From NCBI RefSeq assembly GCF_000730645.1, contig NZ_BBIU01000038.1:1-40977 (forward strand): a DNA stretch of 40,977 nucleotides, given 5' to 3'. The notes under the pieces were generated by a model. That model had not been told where the DNA came from, did no database searches, and saw only the letters and a list, made by a program, of their open reading frames with translations. The stretch comes from Pseudomonas parafulva NBRC 16636 = DSM 17004 (GTDB taxonomy: Bacteria; Pseudomonadota; Gammaproteobacteria; Pseudomonadales; Pseudomonadaceae). Positions 20,123-28,271 of the stretch are shown piece after piece; the stretch's first letter is position 1, and every line of letters begins with the position of its first letter. Both the position numbers and the translations under genes were made by a program.

Positions 20123-20668
20123 ATGAGCGGACCATCTTACGAGGTGCCGCCCCTGAGCCTGATGAACATCATGGGCTCGTCCAGCGGGATTAGGGATTAT
20201 TTCAAAATGCCGGACGGGTCCTTTCCCATCATTCAGATCCTGGAATGGGTCCTACCAGAAGTCATTCCGGGGTTTGAATTCATTCAAGGAACGAAAGCGG
20301 AAATGGGGGCCAACCACGGGTTGACAATACCCAGCCAAAAACAAATCTGGCTCCGAGAGGATGTGTACGATCGAGCGGCGGATGGGCACGGAAGAGACAG
20401 ATTCACAGCCGCGCATGAATTAGGACATCTCCTTCTTCATGGCTCGATCAGCCTTGCATTTCACCGGAGCAGTCAGGGGCTGCCGAAATACAGGTGCAGC
20501 GAGTGGCAAGCCGACAGCTTCGCCGGAACGCTCCTCATGCCACTTGAAGGCGTAAAAAAATGCACCTCAGTTGCAGAGATTGCACAAATCTACAGAGTCT
20601 CCGTCAAAGCTGCGGAAACCCAAAACAGCATCTACTCCCAAAAGGGACTGATGATAAAACTTCCATGA
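20123..20668 (+). CDS. ImmA/IrrE-family zinc metallopeptidase
   Basis: The 181-aa protein has the zinc-peptidase signature AAHELGHLLLH (His98, Glu99, His102) and a downstream third ligand candidate Glu127 in CSEWQADSFAGTLLMP, the classical COG2856 arrangement. ImmA-type enzymes cleave or inactivate partner repressors; by position the preceding XRE protein is the likely partner. The 4-nt gap to it implies translational coupling. The N-terminal 60 residues are not recognised. A hairpin (20668-20685) follows the stop but has no U-run. Confidence 0.88.
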   Translation: MSGPSYEVPPLSLMNIMGSSSGIRDYFKMPDGSFPIIQILEWVLPEVIPGFEFIQGTKAEMGANHGLTIPSQKQIWLREDVYDRAADGHGRDRFTAAHELGHLLLHGSISLAFHRSSQGLPKYRCSEWQADSFAGTLLMPLEGVKKCTSVAEIAQIYRVSVKAAETQNSIYSQKGLMIKLP

Positions 20669-20805
20669 TCCAGTCGCCACTGGATTATGGAACATGGGGG
20701 CGATCCTGGAGGAGCCCTCACTTGCGCGTCAGTAGCGGCGGGTATTCTAGTCGACTCTCCGCAATTTGCAAGAAAAATCTCCTTCAGGGAGGAGGTGAAT
20801 CATGA

Positions 20806-20937
20806 ATGGAACGTAAACCAGCACCACCAGGATTCAAATGGGTGTTCACTCGTTACCGTCGAGTCAAAAACTCTGATCGGGTTCTCGACGCACACGAGTA
20901 CGGTTACGAAGCCTGGGCCTTCTTGGTCCGTGGCTGA
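20806..20937 (+). CDS. Small basic protein, 43 aa
   Basis: A short ORF with an outstanding ribosome-binding site (AGGGAGGAGGTG ending about 8 nt upstream of the ATG). The product begins MERKPAPPGFKWVF, contains TRYRRV and GYEAWAFLVR near the end, is rich in Arg and aromatic residues, and lacks a signal or membrane segment. It resembles small conserved hypothetical proteins I have seen in pseudomonads, but I cannot name a family. The RBS strength and protein-like composition support it as real. Function unknown. Confidence 0.6.
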   Translation: MERKPAPPGFKWVFTRYRRVKNSDRVLDAHEYGYEAWAFLVRG

Positions 20938-21146
20938 ATGACCACACCCTGCTCGTAAACTAGAAACGAGCGGATCAACAGGGGTCGAGCTATGAGGTTA
21001 GGTTGCAGCCTGAATCTCTAGCCGCCAGCGCTGTGAAACCTTCGATGCAGCGAAGCTCAAACGGTGTTTTTTAAGGAAACTGAAATCAACCTTAGCACAC
21101 CGCTTGACGACCATACCAGAAGGGAGGCTCACAAAGGTAAGCTTTC

Positions 21147-21257
21147 ATGAAGACCTGCCCTATCAATCGGCCTGTCCACGTTCGCCAATACTTCCGCTAT
21201 CGCCGCGGTCGTACGGAGATTGTGCGACCTCACTGCCGACGTCGACGCAGACGTTAA
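21147..21257 (+). CDS. Small Arg-rich protein, 36 aa
   Basis: ORF with AAGGT upstream of the ATG. It starts MKTCPINRPVHVRQYFRYRR, has a second Cys after VRPH and ends in six consecutive arginines. The protein is highly basic and could bind nucleic acid (inference). The CP..RPVHVRQYFR composition is reminiscent of small conserved pseudomonad hypotheticals. A hairpin terminator starts 8 nt after the stop, which supports a real transcription unit. Function unknown. Confidence 0.55.
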   Translation: MKTCPINRPVHVRQYFRYRRGRTEIVRPHCRRRRRR

Positions 21258-21265
21258 CTGCTAGG

Positions 21266-21287
21266 AAGGGCGCCTTCGGCGCCCTTT
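21266..21287 (+). terminator. Hairpin terminator after the Arg-rich small ORF
   Basis: AAGGGCGC (21266-21273) pairs with GCGCCCTT (21279-21286) around CTTCG, a stable UUCG-type loop. The T-run is short (TTT), so termination may be partial. Confidence 0.65.
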
Positions 21288-21392
21288 CGCCGCCCCCGCC
21301 TTCGCACCTGTCACCGCCCGCTAGTGGCCAATTGACTGCACTCTAGTTTTCTTCATAATGCCCGCATTGGAAGGTTATTTAAGTGGGCAGGG

Positions 21393-22154
21393 ATGACTAC
21401 GAATGTAATTTGTCGCATGAAAAAAATGCTCGCCAGCGACTCACGCTGGTCCTTTACCCTCCCAGACTCCCCAAACCTGCTCGCCTTTGTGGACGACACA
21501 GGATTTGACAAGCTGGCGATCCGTGGTGATCACGCTATGGTATTCGCCGGAGACGGACTCTTGGTGGAGAAATGGAAGCAGTGGTTCACACAACCGAAGC
21601 TAGATTTCGACGAGCTTCCGCCTGTCGAACGCGAGATCGATGATCCACTTGAACCCGAGCCAGTGCTCATCAGTCTCATCAGGACGTCATCATGCGAAAT
21701 CTTGTACGAAACGGAAGATTTCCTTGCTTATGGTGAATCGGCGAGCTTCGCAGGTAGCGGCGCTTCGTACGCCAAGCGATGCTACGTTGAGAATGGATGC
21801 TGCCAAACCGCCGTTGCAACGGCAGGTAAGCACGACCCCGCTACAGGTGGGGAAACTAAATTCATTGACCTAAGCACACGGCAGCACAATCTGTCGCAGA
21901 TCTCAGTCTCGCTGCGAGACGCTACGCAAGCTTTCATGGAGAGAGGAATTGTTATGGATATCACTACCAAGGAGGAAACAGCTTTCCTTGAACTGGTGGA
22001 ATGCTTCTCCGACTTCGATGTTGGAAGCGCTCGCCTCTCTGCCCCGATAGGAAAATCTGGCCACCACTGGACCGACCACGAGAAGGGAAAACTTTTCGCA
22101 GCGCTTCAGGATATGAAACGCCACGAGGAACAGCAGCCCCCCATTACCTGCTAA
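21393..22154 (+). CDS. Putative Ntn-type (proteasome/HslV-like) threonine hydrolase
   Basis: Hypothetical protein of 253 aa. The first ~150 residues follow the pattern of T1-family proteases: MTT at the start (Met removal would expose Thr as N-terminal nucleophile), ASDSRW with Asp16 at the place of HslV Asp17, Lys40 in FDKLAI at the place of HslV Lys33, FAGDG at the next strand, and later FAGSGASYAKRC, like the GSG..YA motif of HslV. A C-terminal region of ~100 residues is not recognised. An AGGG lies very close to the ATG, so the ribosome site is atypical. This is a fold assignment by eye. It sits alone between the XRE/ImmA region and an IS. Confidence 0.6.
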   Translation: MTTNVICRMKKMLASDSRWSFTLPDSPNLLAFVDDTGFDKLAIRGDHAMVFAGDGLLVEKWKQWFTQPKLDFDELPPVEREIDDPLEPEPVLISLIRTSSCEILYETEDFLAYGESASFAGSGASYAKRCYVENGCCQTAVATAGKHDPATGGETKFIDLSTRQHNLSQISVSLRDATQAFMERGIVMDITTKEETAFLELVECFSDFDVGSARLSAPIGKSGHHWTDHEKGKLFAALQDMKRHEEQQPPITC

Positions 22155-22167
22155 GCAATCTACTTGG

Positions 22168-22608
22168 CTAGGTTCTGTACGAAAAAAGATGTCGCAAACA
22201 CCGCATGGAACAAGCCAGTGAGACCATGGCGGCATAGCTTTTCGCGAGCTTGTCGAAGCGTGTCACGATGCGGCGGTTCTTTTTCAGCCAGCCAAACATG
22301 CGCTCGATAATATTGCGCTGTCGGTATTTGGGCCGATCAAACAGTCTGGGTAAGCCGGGTTTGGGTTTACGTTTCATTGAGCGCAGCGGGATGACGGGCT
22401 GCATTCGATACTGGTCACAGTAGCGGCGAAGCGCTTCGGCGTCGTAGCCTTTGTCAGCAAGCAGCCATTTGCAGCGTTTGCGCGGACGACCTCGCTGGCT
22501 TGATGGAATGCTGACGTCGTCCAGCAGTGGCTGGGCGTAGCTAATGTCACTGGCTTGACCGCCAGAGAGCAGAAAACGCAGCGGTATCCCGTTCGCGTCG
22601 CAGAGCAT
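22168..22608 (-). CDS. IS5-family transposase orfB (DDE C-terminal part)
   Basis: C-terminal half of the transposase, with the DKGYDAEALR block holding a catalytic Asp, and NIIERMFGWLKKNRRIVTRFDKLAKSYAAM holding the catalytic Glu and the Y-(2)-R-(3)-E-(6)-K-like signature of IS4/IS5 transposases. It is expressed by a -1 frameshift from orfA at the A6G6 run; the shifted frame continues upstream of the first ATG through ADHALGRSRGGLTTKIH. Because orfA carries a nonsense codon, this copy is probably not self-mobile. The stop codon lies at the element boundary. Confidence 0.85.
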   Translation of the reverse strand: MLCDANGIPLRFLLSGGQASDISYAQPLLDDVSIPSSQRGRPRKRCKWLLADKGYDAEALRRYCDQYRMQPVIPLRSMKRKPKPGLPRLFDRPKYRQRNIIERMFGWLKKNRRIVTRFDKLAKSYAAMVSLACSMRCLRHLFSYRT

Positions 22609-23101
22609 GTGAATCTTGGTTGTCAGACCACCGCGACTGCGGCCTAGAGCGTGATCGGCAGGCTCGTCAGCCCCCCTTTTTTCCCGGCGCCAGAAGAGGC
22701 TCGGGTTGCACGTACAGCAGTTGAGTCGATCATCCAGGTTTGCAAATCGATCGAGCCTTGCTCATTCAGTCTCAGATGCAAGCGTTTGAGCATCTGATCG
22801 AATGTGCCGTGGTTTCGCCAACCCCGAAACCGTTGATACACCGTTGACCATGGGCCGAAGCGTTCTGGCATATCTCGCCACGCGGCCCCCGAACAGAGTA
22901 CCCAGAGCACACCATCGAGCATCAAGCGGTCGCTCAGGCGGGGCCGTCCCCGACCATGGGTTTCAGTGGAGAGATCGGCGACCACAGTCCATGCCTCATC
23001 CGAGAGTTCTTAACGCTTTGCCATCACAGAATTCCTTTCCGTAGATGGCGGGACCCCTACAGAACTTGAGCTTCCGAGGGGCGCCGATTCGGTACAGAGC
23101 C
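22171..23101 (-). mobile_element. IS5-family (IS427-group-like) insertion sequence, complete ends
   Basis: A 931-bp element. The left end GGTTCTGTACGAAA and the reverse complement of the right end GGCTCTGTACCGAA form imperfect inverted repeats. A TA dinucleotide flanks each end (22169-22170 and 23102-23103), consistent with a 2-bp target duplication. It holds two overlapping transposase frames read right to left. The stop codon of orfB (TAG) is completed by the flanking target TA plus the next base. Confidence 0.85.
22644..22985 (-). pseudogene. IS5-family transposase orfA with early nonsense codon
   Basis: N-terminal transposase frame of the IS5/IS427 type (VADLSTETHGRGRPRLSDRL, LWVLCSGAAWRDMPERFGPW, WMIDSTAVRATR). 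The natural start is the ATG at 23024 (M-A-K-R-), but codon 5 is TAA (23010-23012) where the family normally has Tyr, so translation must restart at GTG 22985 or fail. The frame ends after a run of six A and six G (minus strand, 22671-22682), a classic slippery site for the -1 shift into orfB. Confidence 0.8.
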
Positions 23102-23300
23102 TAACATCCAGGCTCCATATGAGATTTCGAGACAGCTAATCGGTCTCAATGGCTAGAATAAGGAGAGCATCTGAGATATTTCCCGGCATGCCCCAATATT
23201 TACACCAAGCATTCAAACCACTCGGTGTAAGCATTGGTGGTAAACATGACCGATCACTTAAAAAAAGCCTCATACAGCAAGAGCATAGGAATGGAAACTA

Positions 23301-25151
23301 TCACTCTAGATCAAAGTCCAGATACCCTTGCTTTGTAACCTGAGCGACTCTGTTAGCCATATACTCAATAGCCGAGTTGTATTCCCTTCGATACAAAACC
23401 CCCAACGACAGCATTAAGCTATGTTCAATATCGGCTTCTGCGACCTCAATATAGGGCAGTATCTCCTTAAGGTCTATCTCATAGAGCCCTTCACCAAGAC
23501 CATTACCCTGAGACGCAATGGCCTTAATCACACTATCCGACGGATGCTTCATCTGAATGAAGTCACATGCCGTTGAGAAAAGCTTGTACGAAAACGTATT
23601 TTTAACGCTAGGACTAACCTTAGCTGAAAATAGTTCTGCAACTACAGTTGCTCCACCTCGCCGATCAAAGCCCTCTTCGTATCGCACGACGTACATTACG
23701 CTAGTCATGTACTCCTCTATGAGAGGAGGACCAACAACATAATTGTCATCAATTGATCGCATATCCAGCCCAAGCATTTTGCTTACCGCTGGCGCTACAT
23801 AAAAAGCGAGATAGTCAAATGAATCGATTTCCCTCATAAACAACAGGGTGTTCGAAAAAATATTATAGAATCCTATTTCCTCAGCACATTTACGATAAAA
23901 ATTTTGTTTCCTCTCCGTATCTAAACCAACAGCCAAGAAGGATGCGCAGTAAAATTCTTGTATCGACTTATGAATGAATTTATATTCATCATAACCATCT
24001 TTAATCAGCAAATTAGTGATTTCTATTAACTCTGAGGCGATGACGTCAGCGACCGTTGACTCCTTACTAAAATAACTCAAGGACTCAGAAATCAAACCTG
24101 CCAGTTCGTTAAAGCTGAAACTAGCCAATGATTGCCGCTGTGAAATAAAGCAAAAATAATCAAAAACATTACGATAGATGCTTCTGTCGTCGTTCCAGTG
24201 ACGCGCTCGAGAAACGCCACCTTTTAAATTATCATGCTTCAAGAATACTGTGTCGAAAATATTCTTGTAAAATTGAGACAGTGACTCTGGTATTGATATC
24301 CCCAAATTATAGCTTACGCAAAAAAGAACCACTAGAATCGGCGACCGCAAAACACTGTCAGTTTCTTTATGGAAGTGGCTTCTCTCTAGCGCACCACACA
24401 ACTCTTCAGCCTTGCTTGGGTCATTGCATGCCTTGTGTATAATCGACCGTACTTGCCTTGGCTTTAAAAATTCCACACGATATATATCAACGCCGACCAA
24501 GGCATCAAGCTCAGTATCTGGGCGGGTTGTACAAATGATATTGCAATTGTACTTCCTTACGAGCTTGTCAATCTCCTGAAACAAAGAAGCCTTGTGGTCC
24601 GATGGGCATTCATCAAAAGCATCCAGAAATAGCCGAACGTTGCTATCGTTCAATATCTTCTTCAAACCACCCGGGCTAAATTTAATACCCTGAGCCGATA
24701 GATTTTCGGATATGGCTACCTCGATCTCGCCACCTGAATAATGCTTCAACTCATAGAAAAATGGCAAACGACTGATTTTAGATATATTGTTGGATAGCAG
24801 TTTTCGTAAAATCGTTGACTTACCCTGACCTGCAAGACCCACAATCAGCGATGCTCGACTTGAGTTATCCAGCGTCGTCCCACTCTCAACCTCAATCCTT
24901 GAGTGCCCTGAAAGCTCTAAAGGCACATAGATCTCATCTACATGGACATAGCTATCTGGTGAGGCGATCGTCTTGATTAATAAATTACCCGAACAAGACT
25001 TTAGAAAATTTTCCTTAAAATCCGAAAATGACGAAAGTTTGTACTTCAACACCAACGAATCGAATACATCTGATACTACTTTACTTTCAGCTATTTTTTT
25101 GGGAGCGCCGGTAGCATTCACCACAGCAACGCCTGCAGCCATAGGTTCCAT
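23301..25151 (-). CDS. NACHT-type NTPase, candidate anti-phage protein
   Basis: A 616-aa STAND NTPase. Walker A is GLAGQGKST (residues 105-113), Walker B is LFLDAFDEC (174-182) with the acidic pattern of NACHT, a sensor-like CTTRPD follows, and FIHKSIQEFYCASFLA near residue 395 matches the winged-helix motif typical of NACHT proteins. The N-terminal ~90 residues hold no effector I recognise and the C-terminal ~200 residues no clear repeats. The compact size fits bacterial bNACHT proteins shown to restrict phage. Visibly more AT-rich than neighbours, so likely acquired. AGGA lies ~12 nt before ATG 25151; ATG at residue 4 is an alternative start. It lies 172 bp downstream of the nuclease-like pseudogene. 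Confidence 0.8.
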   Translation of the reverse strand: MEPMAAGVAVVNATGAPKKIAESKVVSDVFDSLVLKYKLSSFSDFKENFLKSCSGNLLIKTIASPDSYVHVDEIYVPLELSGHSRIEVESGTTLDNSSRASLIVGLAGQGKSTILRKLLSNNISKISRLPFFYELKHYSGGEIEVAISENLSAQGIKFSPGGLKKILNDSNVRLFLDAFDECPSDHKASLFQEIDKLVRKYNCNIICTTRPDTELDALVGVDIYRVEFLKPRQVRSIIHKACNDPSKAEELCGALERSHFHKETDSVLRSPILVVLFCVSYNLGISIPESLSQFYKNIFDTVFLKHDNLKGGVSRARHWNDDRSIYRNVFDYFCFISQRQSLASFSFNELAGLISESLSYFSKESTVADVIASELIEITNLLIKDGYDEYKFIHKSIQEFYCASFLAVGLDTERKQNFYRKCAEEIGFYNIFSNTLLFMREIDSFDYLAFYVAPAVSKMLGLDMRSIDDNYVVGPPLIEEYMTSVMYVVRYEEGFDRRGGATVVAELFSAKVSPSVKNTFSYKLFSTACDFIQMKHPSDSVIKAIASQGNGLGEGLYEIDLKEILPYIEVAEADIEHSLMLSLGVLYRREYNSAIEYMANRVAQVTKQGYLDFDLE

Positions 25152-25323
25152 AAAAAATAATTTCCTATCCTAACGAAGCAACTGACGCGCACTAACCAAT
25201 ACCAATTTAGCGAAAAATATCTGGAACATCAAGTCATTGTAGACCTGCAGCTCGCCATTAAATGTTCGAGTCATCGGTCACCGACAAAGATAGCGCTACC
25301 CTACATCAAATATCGCGCACCTG

Positions 25324-25488
25324 CTAAGAAATTAGCTCTGACTCAGCATACACATAGTTTGCTGATAGCCACGTACGACTAAAGTTTACGCAAAGTATTC
25401 CAACAGGAAATCCAGCATCGCAAACTTCATACGCCCCATAACCTCCGAAGCATGCTAAAATTCTTCGAAGTGTAAAATATCGGTCGCG
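25324..25488 (-). pseudogene. 3' exon of the interrupted PD-(D/E)XK nuclease-like gene
   Basis: Fifty-four codons plus TAG, open from the group II intron 3' end. It starts RDRYFTLRRILACF and ends YAESELIS. Joined to the upstream exon by intron removal it stays in frame (5' exon ends with codon GTA, this exon starts with CGC). By itself it would not be translated as a gene. No catalytic motif is visible here. Confidence 0.55.
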
Positions 25489-25521
25489 GTAGGGATAGCA
25501 GTCACCTGCCACCCCCCGCAC

Positions 25522-25554
25522 AGATCCGTACGTGGGAACTACCGCATACGGCTC
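25522..25554 (-). ncRNA. Group II intron domain V
   Basis: Hairpin from GAGCCGTATG to CGTACGGATCT around a TAGT-type loop region. It contains the catalytic AGC triad. The maturase stop codon (TAG, 25539-25541) falls inside it, as is common. Confidence 0.8.
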
Positions 25555-26952
25555 CTGCCTTGGGTTTTGACGCCTAAGCGCGCTATGGGATAGGGATGCA
25601 TAGGTAGCTCTCTCGCATAGGGTATGAACAGGCGAGCCAGCGCAGTCATTCGCGCCCAATTCAAGCGATGTCGCTGACTTCTTCGCTTGAGGGCATGCCT
25701 CCACGCACCGATAATTTCACGGCGAAAAACATCGAGTCGCCGTGTATTGCCGGGGACGTGGTAGTAGTTGCAATAGCCTTTGAACAGACGGTTCAGTCAC
25801 TTACCGATCACCGGGACTGGCTCATGTCTGCGCTTATGTAACTGCGCCCGTATCTCGCTAATTGTCGCTCTCATGCGCTTGGCAATGGTCACACGGTTAA
25901 TCACAATCATTCCGTTCGGTGTTTGATCGCAGATATGCGTAAATCCGAGAAAATCAAAAGTTTCTGGCTTTCCTTTCCCACGCTTTCTGCAATCCTCAGC
26001 CGCGAACCAGCCAAACCGCAGCAGGCGTGTTTTCTCTGAATGCAGTTTCAGGTTGAATTGGCCAAGTCGAGCTTCCAAGGCATGGCGAAAGCTCCACGCA
26101 TCTTCGTGCCTCTCAAAGCCAAGTACACTGTCATCCGCATATCGCACGGCAATCATCTGCCCACGCACGGTGCGCCCACGCCATTGCCTGACCCACAAGT
26201 CCATTACGTAATGTACGTAAATGTTACCCAGCAGCGGTGAAATGGGAGCACCTTGCGGAGCCCCGTCTTCCGGGGATACACTTTCCATTTTCGAGAACAC
26301 CTGTGCGTAGCCATCGAGCTATCAAAGCCAGAATTCCTCTATCCGCGATTCGTTGTTGTAGGAAGCACATCAGCCATTCGTGGTCGATGGTATCAAAGAA
26401 CGTTTGAATATCTACGTCCAGTACCCAACGAACACGCGAGTTCTGTATTCCTACTGATAACGCATCCAATGCATCATGTTATCCTCGACCAGGACGAAAC
26501 CCATACGAGAGCCCGAGAAAATTTTGCTCATAAATTGCATTGAGCATTTGTACGACTGCGCCCTGGACGATCTTATCTTCCAAGGCGGTCACGCCCAGAG
26601 GTCGCTCGCTACCGTCTGCTTTTGGGATATACGCCCGCCGGACAGGTTTGGCTCGATAGCGACCACTGTGCACGTTGTCGTGTAGGGCTTTGAGCTTTTT
26701 GAGAAGACCTTGCTCGTACTCTCGCCACGATACGCCATCTACACCACTGGCAGCATCTCGCTTGAGATTGTAGAAACTCTCGTGCAACAGCTCGACCGTT
26801 ACATGGTGCAGCAACCTCGTGAACTTGGCCCGGCGATCACGCCAGGCTGCTTGAGGTACAGCGAGCACCCCTGACAACGCACTTGTCCGGCCCTGAGTCC
26901 GGTATGCGGAAGGCTGTTCACTGTTCCCCTTGGCTAATTCCCTTTCCTCCAT
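25539..26952 (-). pseudogene. ltrA: Group II intron reverse transcriptase/maturase, inactivated
   Basis: Intron-encoded protein starting MEERELAKGNSEQPSA at 26952, with GGAGG just upstream. RT blocks are present: GVDGVSWREYE, IPKADGSERPLGV, DVDIQTFFDTIDH, PQGAPISPLLGNIY, the active site YADD (RYADDSVLGF) and the maturase end (NYYHVPGNTRRLDVF, RMTALARLF). Three lesions break it: TAA at 26479-26481 in place of a Gln codon (FRPGRG-stop-HDALDAL), one extra A near 26270 that shifts the frame at IPG(D)GAPQG, and TGA at 25797-25799 in place of Trp (VIGK-stop). The frame ends at TAG inside domain V. It cannot supply its own maturase. Confidence 0.88.
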
Positions 26953-27392
26953 TACCTCCGTTGAGCCAAGCTCATTGTTCGGCAACTTCTCAGGTACTAC
27001 GGAGTTATCCGACTTCTCATCCGCGTAGACGGCAAGCTCTTGGCTTGCGGCCTTTCTTGCCCCGTCTGGCGTGTCAAGACCAGACACGGATGAGATCTCC
27101 CAGCTTCCGTACAGTTGACTTCCCAGCATGCTCAGGGTCTACGACCGCGCAGGGCGTGACATATGACTTGCGATTATCGTAATGCACACTGTGGCCTTCC
27201 GCTTCGCATAACAGCGTCGGCGCCCCGGACTCATGATTTCGCGGCTCAATGGCTGGCCTGCTGGTTTCCCCTGCCAACGCTTCGCCGTACACCTCACGGT
27301 GCACAACGCATGACTCGGGGTCGAGGTGTTTCGCCATGACTTCTCTCGTAGGGACTTTCACCCTTTATCAACTGCCAGCTTGGCTGGCGCAC

Positions 27393-27985
27393 TACGCGAT
27401 CCATAAATACCACCTGCCCAACAGTGGGGTAACGGGTTACCGTGGCATCTCTAGCGAGCAGTTCCACGGTAGCAACGCTTCGTAGTCTGCTACCTACGAG
27501 GCGTGTGGTAGCCGTTCCTGTAGCATAGTCACGCGCAGTCTTTCGACTGAGTTTTATTTCAATAACTATAAACGCACCACTGATTTCATCTTCTAGTATT
27601 ATATCTGGCCTTAGGACATCTGACGGCGTGCCGATGTTTTCATCGATACTGTAAAATCTTGGCTCAATGAGACTGCTCAATACACGACACGCTTCATGGG
27701 CGACCCGTGGGCGATCACGGCCAACGTTTTGCTCAACGGAGTGCTCTACAGTTCCTTTGATCTCTTGGCTTAACTGGCTTTAATCATATCTAATCGCTTC
27801 ATAACAGCTGCCACTCCCAATAAGGCTCCCCTTACCGGCCAAAGTTTCAAGCCACCTCTGAATTTCTTTCTCAGGCCTCACTTGCAAACATGCCTCCTCC
27901 ATGATGTATCGGTTATATTCATTCAACAATTTGTGCTGCCAGGTAGGTGCCCTGCCCTTGAGCGCGTTAGCAAACGGAGTACGAA
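27393..27985 (-). pseudogene. 5' exon of a PD-(D/E)XK nuclease-like gene, 5'-truncated and with a nonsense codon
   Basis: A continuous protein-like frame enters at the IS remnant edge (27985: ..RTPFANALKGRAPTW), runs through MEEACLQVRPEKEIQRWLE, meets TAA (27780-27782) and continues in the same frame through QEIKGTVEHSVEQNVGRD to the group II intron. RPDIILEDEISGAFIVIEIKLS fits the PD-(D/E)xK nuclease core (Asp in RPD, then EIK). An upstream ATG at 27902 exists, but the frame continues above it, so the true start was probably lost. Residues between TARDYATG and the intron look less natural and may be rearranged. The NACHT gene follows on the same strand. Confidence 0.6.
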
Positions 27986-28271
27986 GATGGAATCTACCGC
28001 TGTTCGCGCTACCCGAGCCTCATCTGGCGCGCGGGAGAAAAAAAGGGGCCTGACGAGCCTGGCGATCACGTTCTACGCTGCAGTCGCGGCAACCTGACAA
28101 CTAAAATCGACCTACTCTGCTGCGCCATCGGCACACCATTGCGCTTTCTCCTCTCTGACCGTCAAGCCAGTGACATCAGCTGTGCCCAGCCACTGCTGGA
28201 CGAAGTCAGCATCCCGTCGAGCCAACGGGGCCGCCCGCGCAAGCGCTGTAAATGGCTGCTTGCTGACAAGG
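27986..28271 (+). mobile_element. Remnant of an IS5-family transposase gene
   Basis: A degraded middle piece of a transposase related to, but diverged from, the element at 22171-23101: STAVRATRASSGA, then QASDIS-AQPLLDEVSIPSSQRGRPRKRCKWLLADKG in shifted frames. Both ends are missing; it breaks off at 28271 in unrelated DNA. Orientation is opposite to the intact copy. It cuts the 5' part of the nuclease-like pseudogene. Confidence 0.85.

Larger units (their letters stand above)
25489..27392 (-). mobile_element. Group II intron (full length, dead maturase)
   Basis: A 1904-bp intron on the minus strand. The 5' end reads GTGCGCCAGCC, with GGGTGAAAGTCCC shortly after, the hallmark of bacterial group II introns. 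The 3' end has domain V starting GAGCCGTATGCGG (25554 downwards), a domain VI helix with an A 8 nt from the end as candidate branch point, and terminal TAC. Size and layout match a maturase-bearing intron. The reverse transcriptase inside carries three lesions. A lower-stem mismatch in domain V suggests ribozyme decay as well. Confidence 0.88.

Noticed and set aside
20668..20685. Perfect hairpin ATCCAGT-CGCC-ACTGGAT after the ImmA gene
   Set aside because: No U-run follows, so I do not call it a terminator; it may be a short structural or regulatory element.
21104..21346. 80-codon plus-strand frame over the Arg-rich small ORF
   Set aside because: Low-complexity Ser/Pro composition and it reads through the terminator hairpin; the 36-aa frame in another phase has better signals.
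25489..25704. First part of a frame ending at 25324 read as its own gene
   Set aside because: It is out of phase with the maturase C-terminus and crosses domains V/VI; only the part after 25488 belongs to an exon.
27074..27361. 95-codon frame at the 5' end of the group II intron
   Set aside because: Lies in structured intron RNA (domains I-III); not protein-like.
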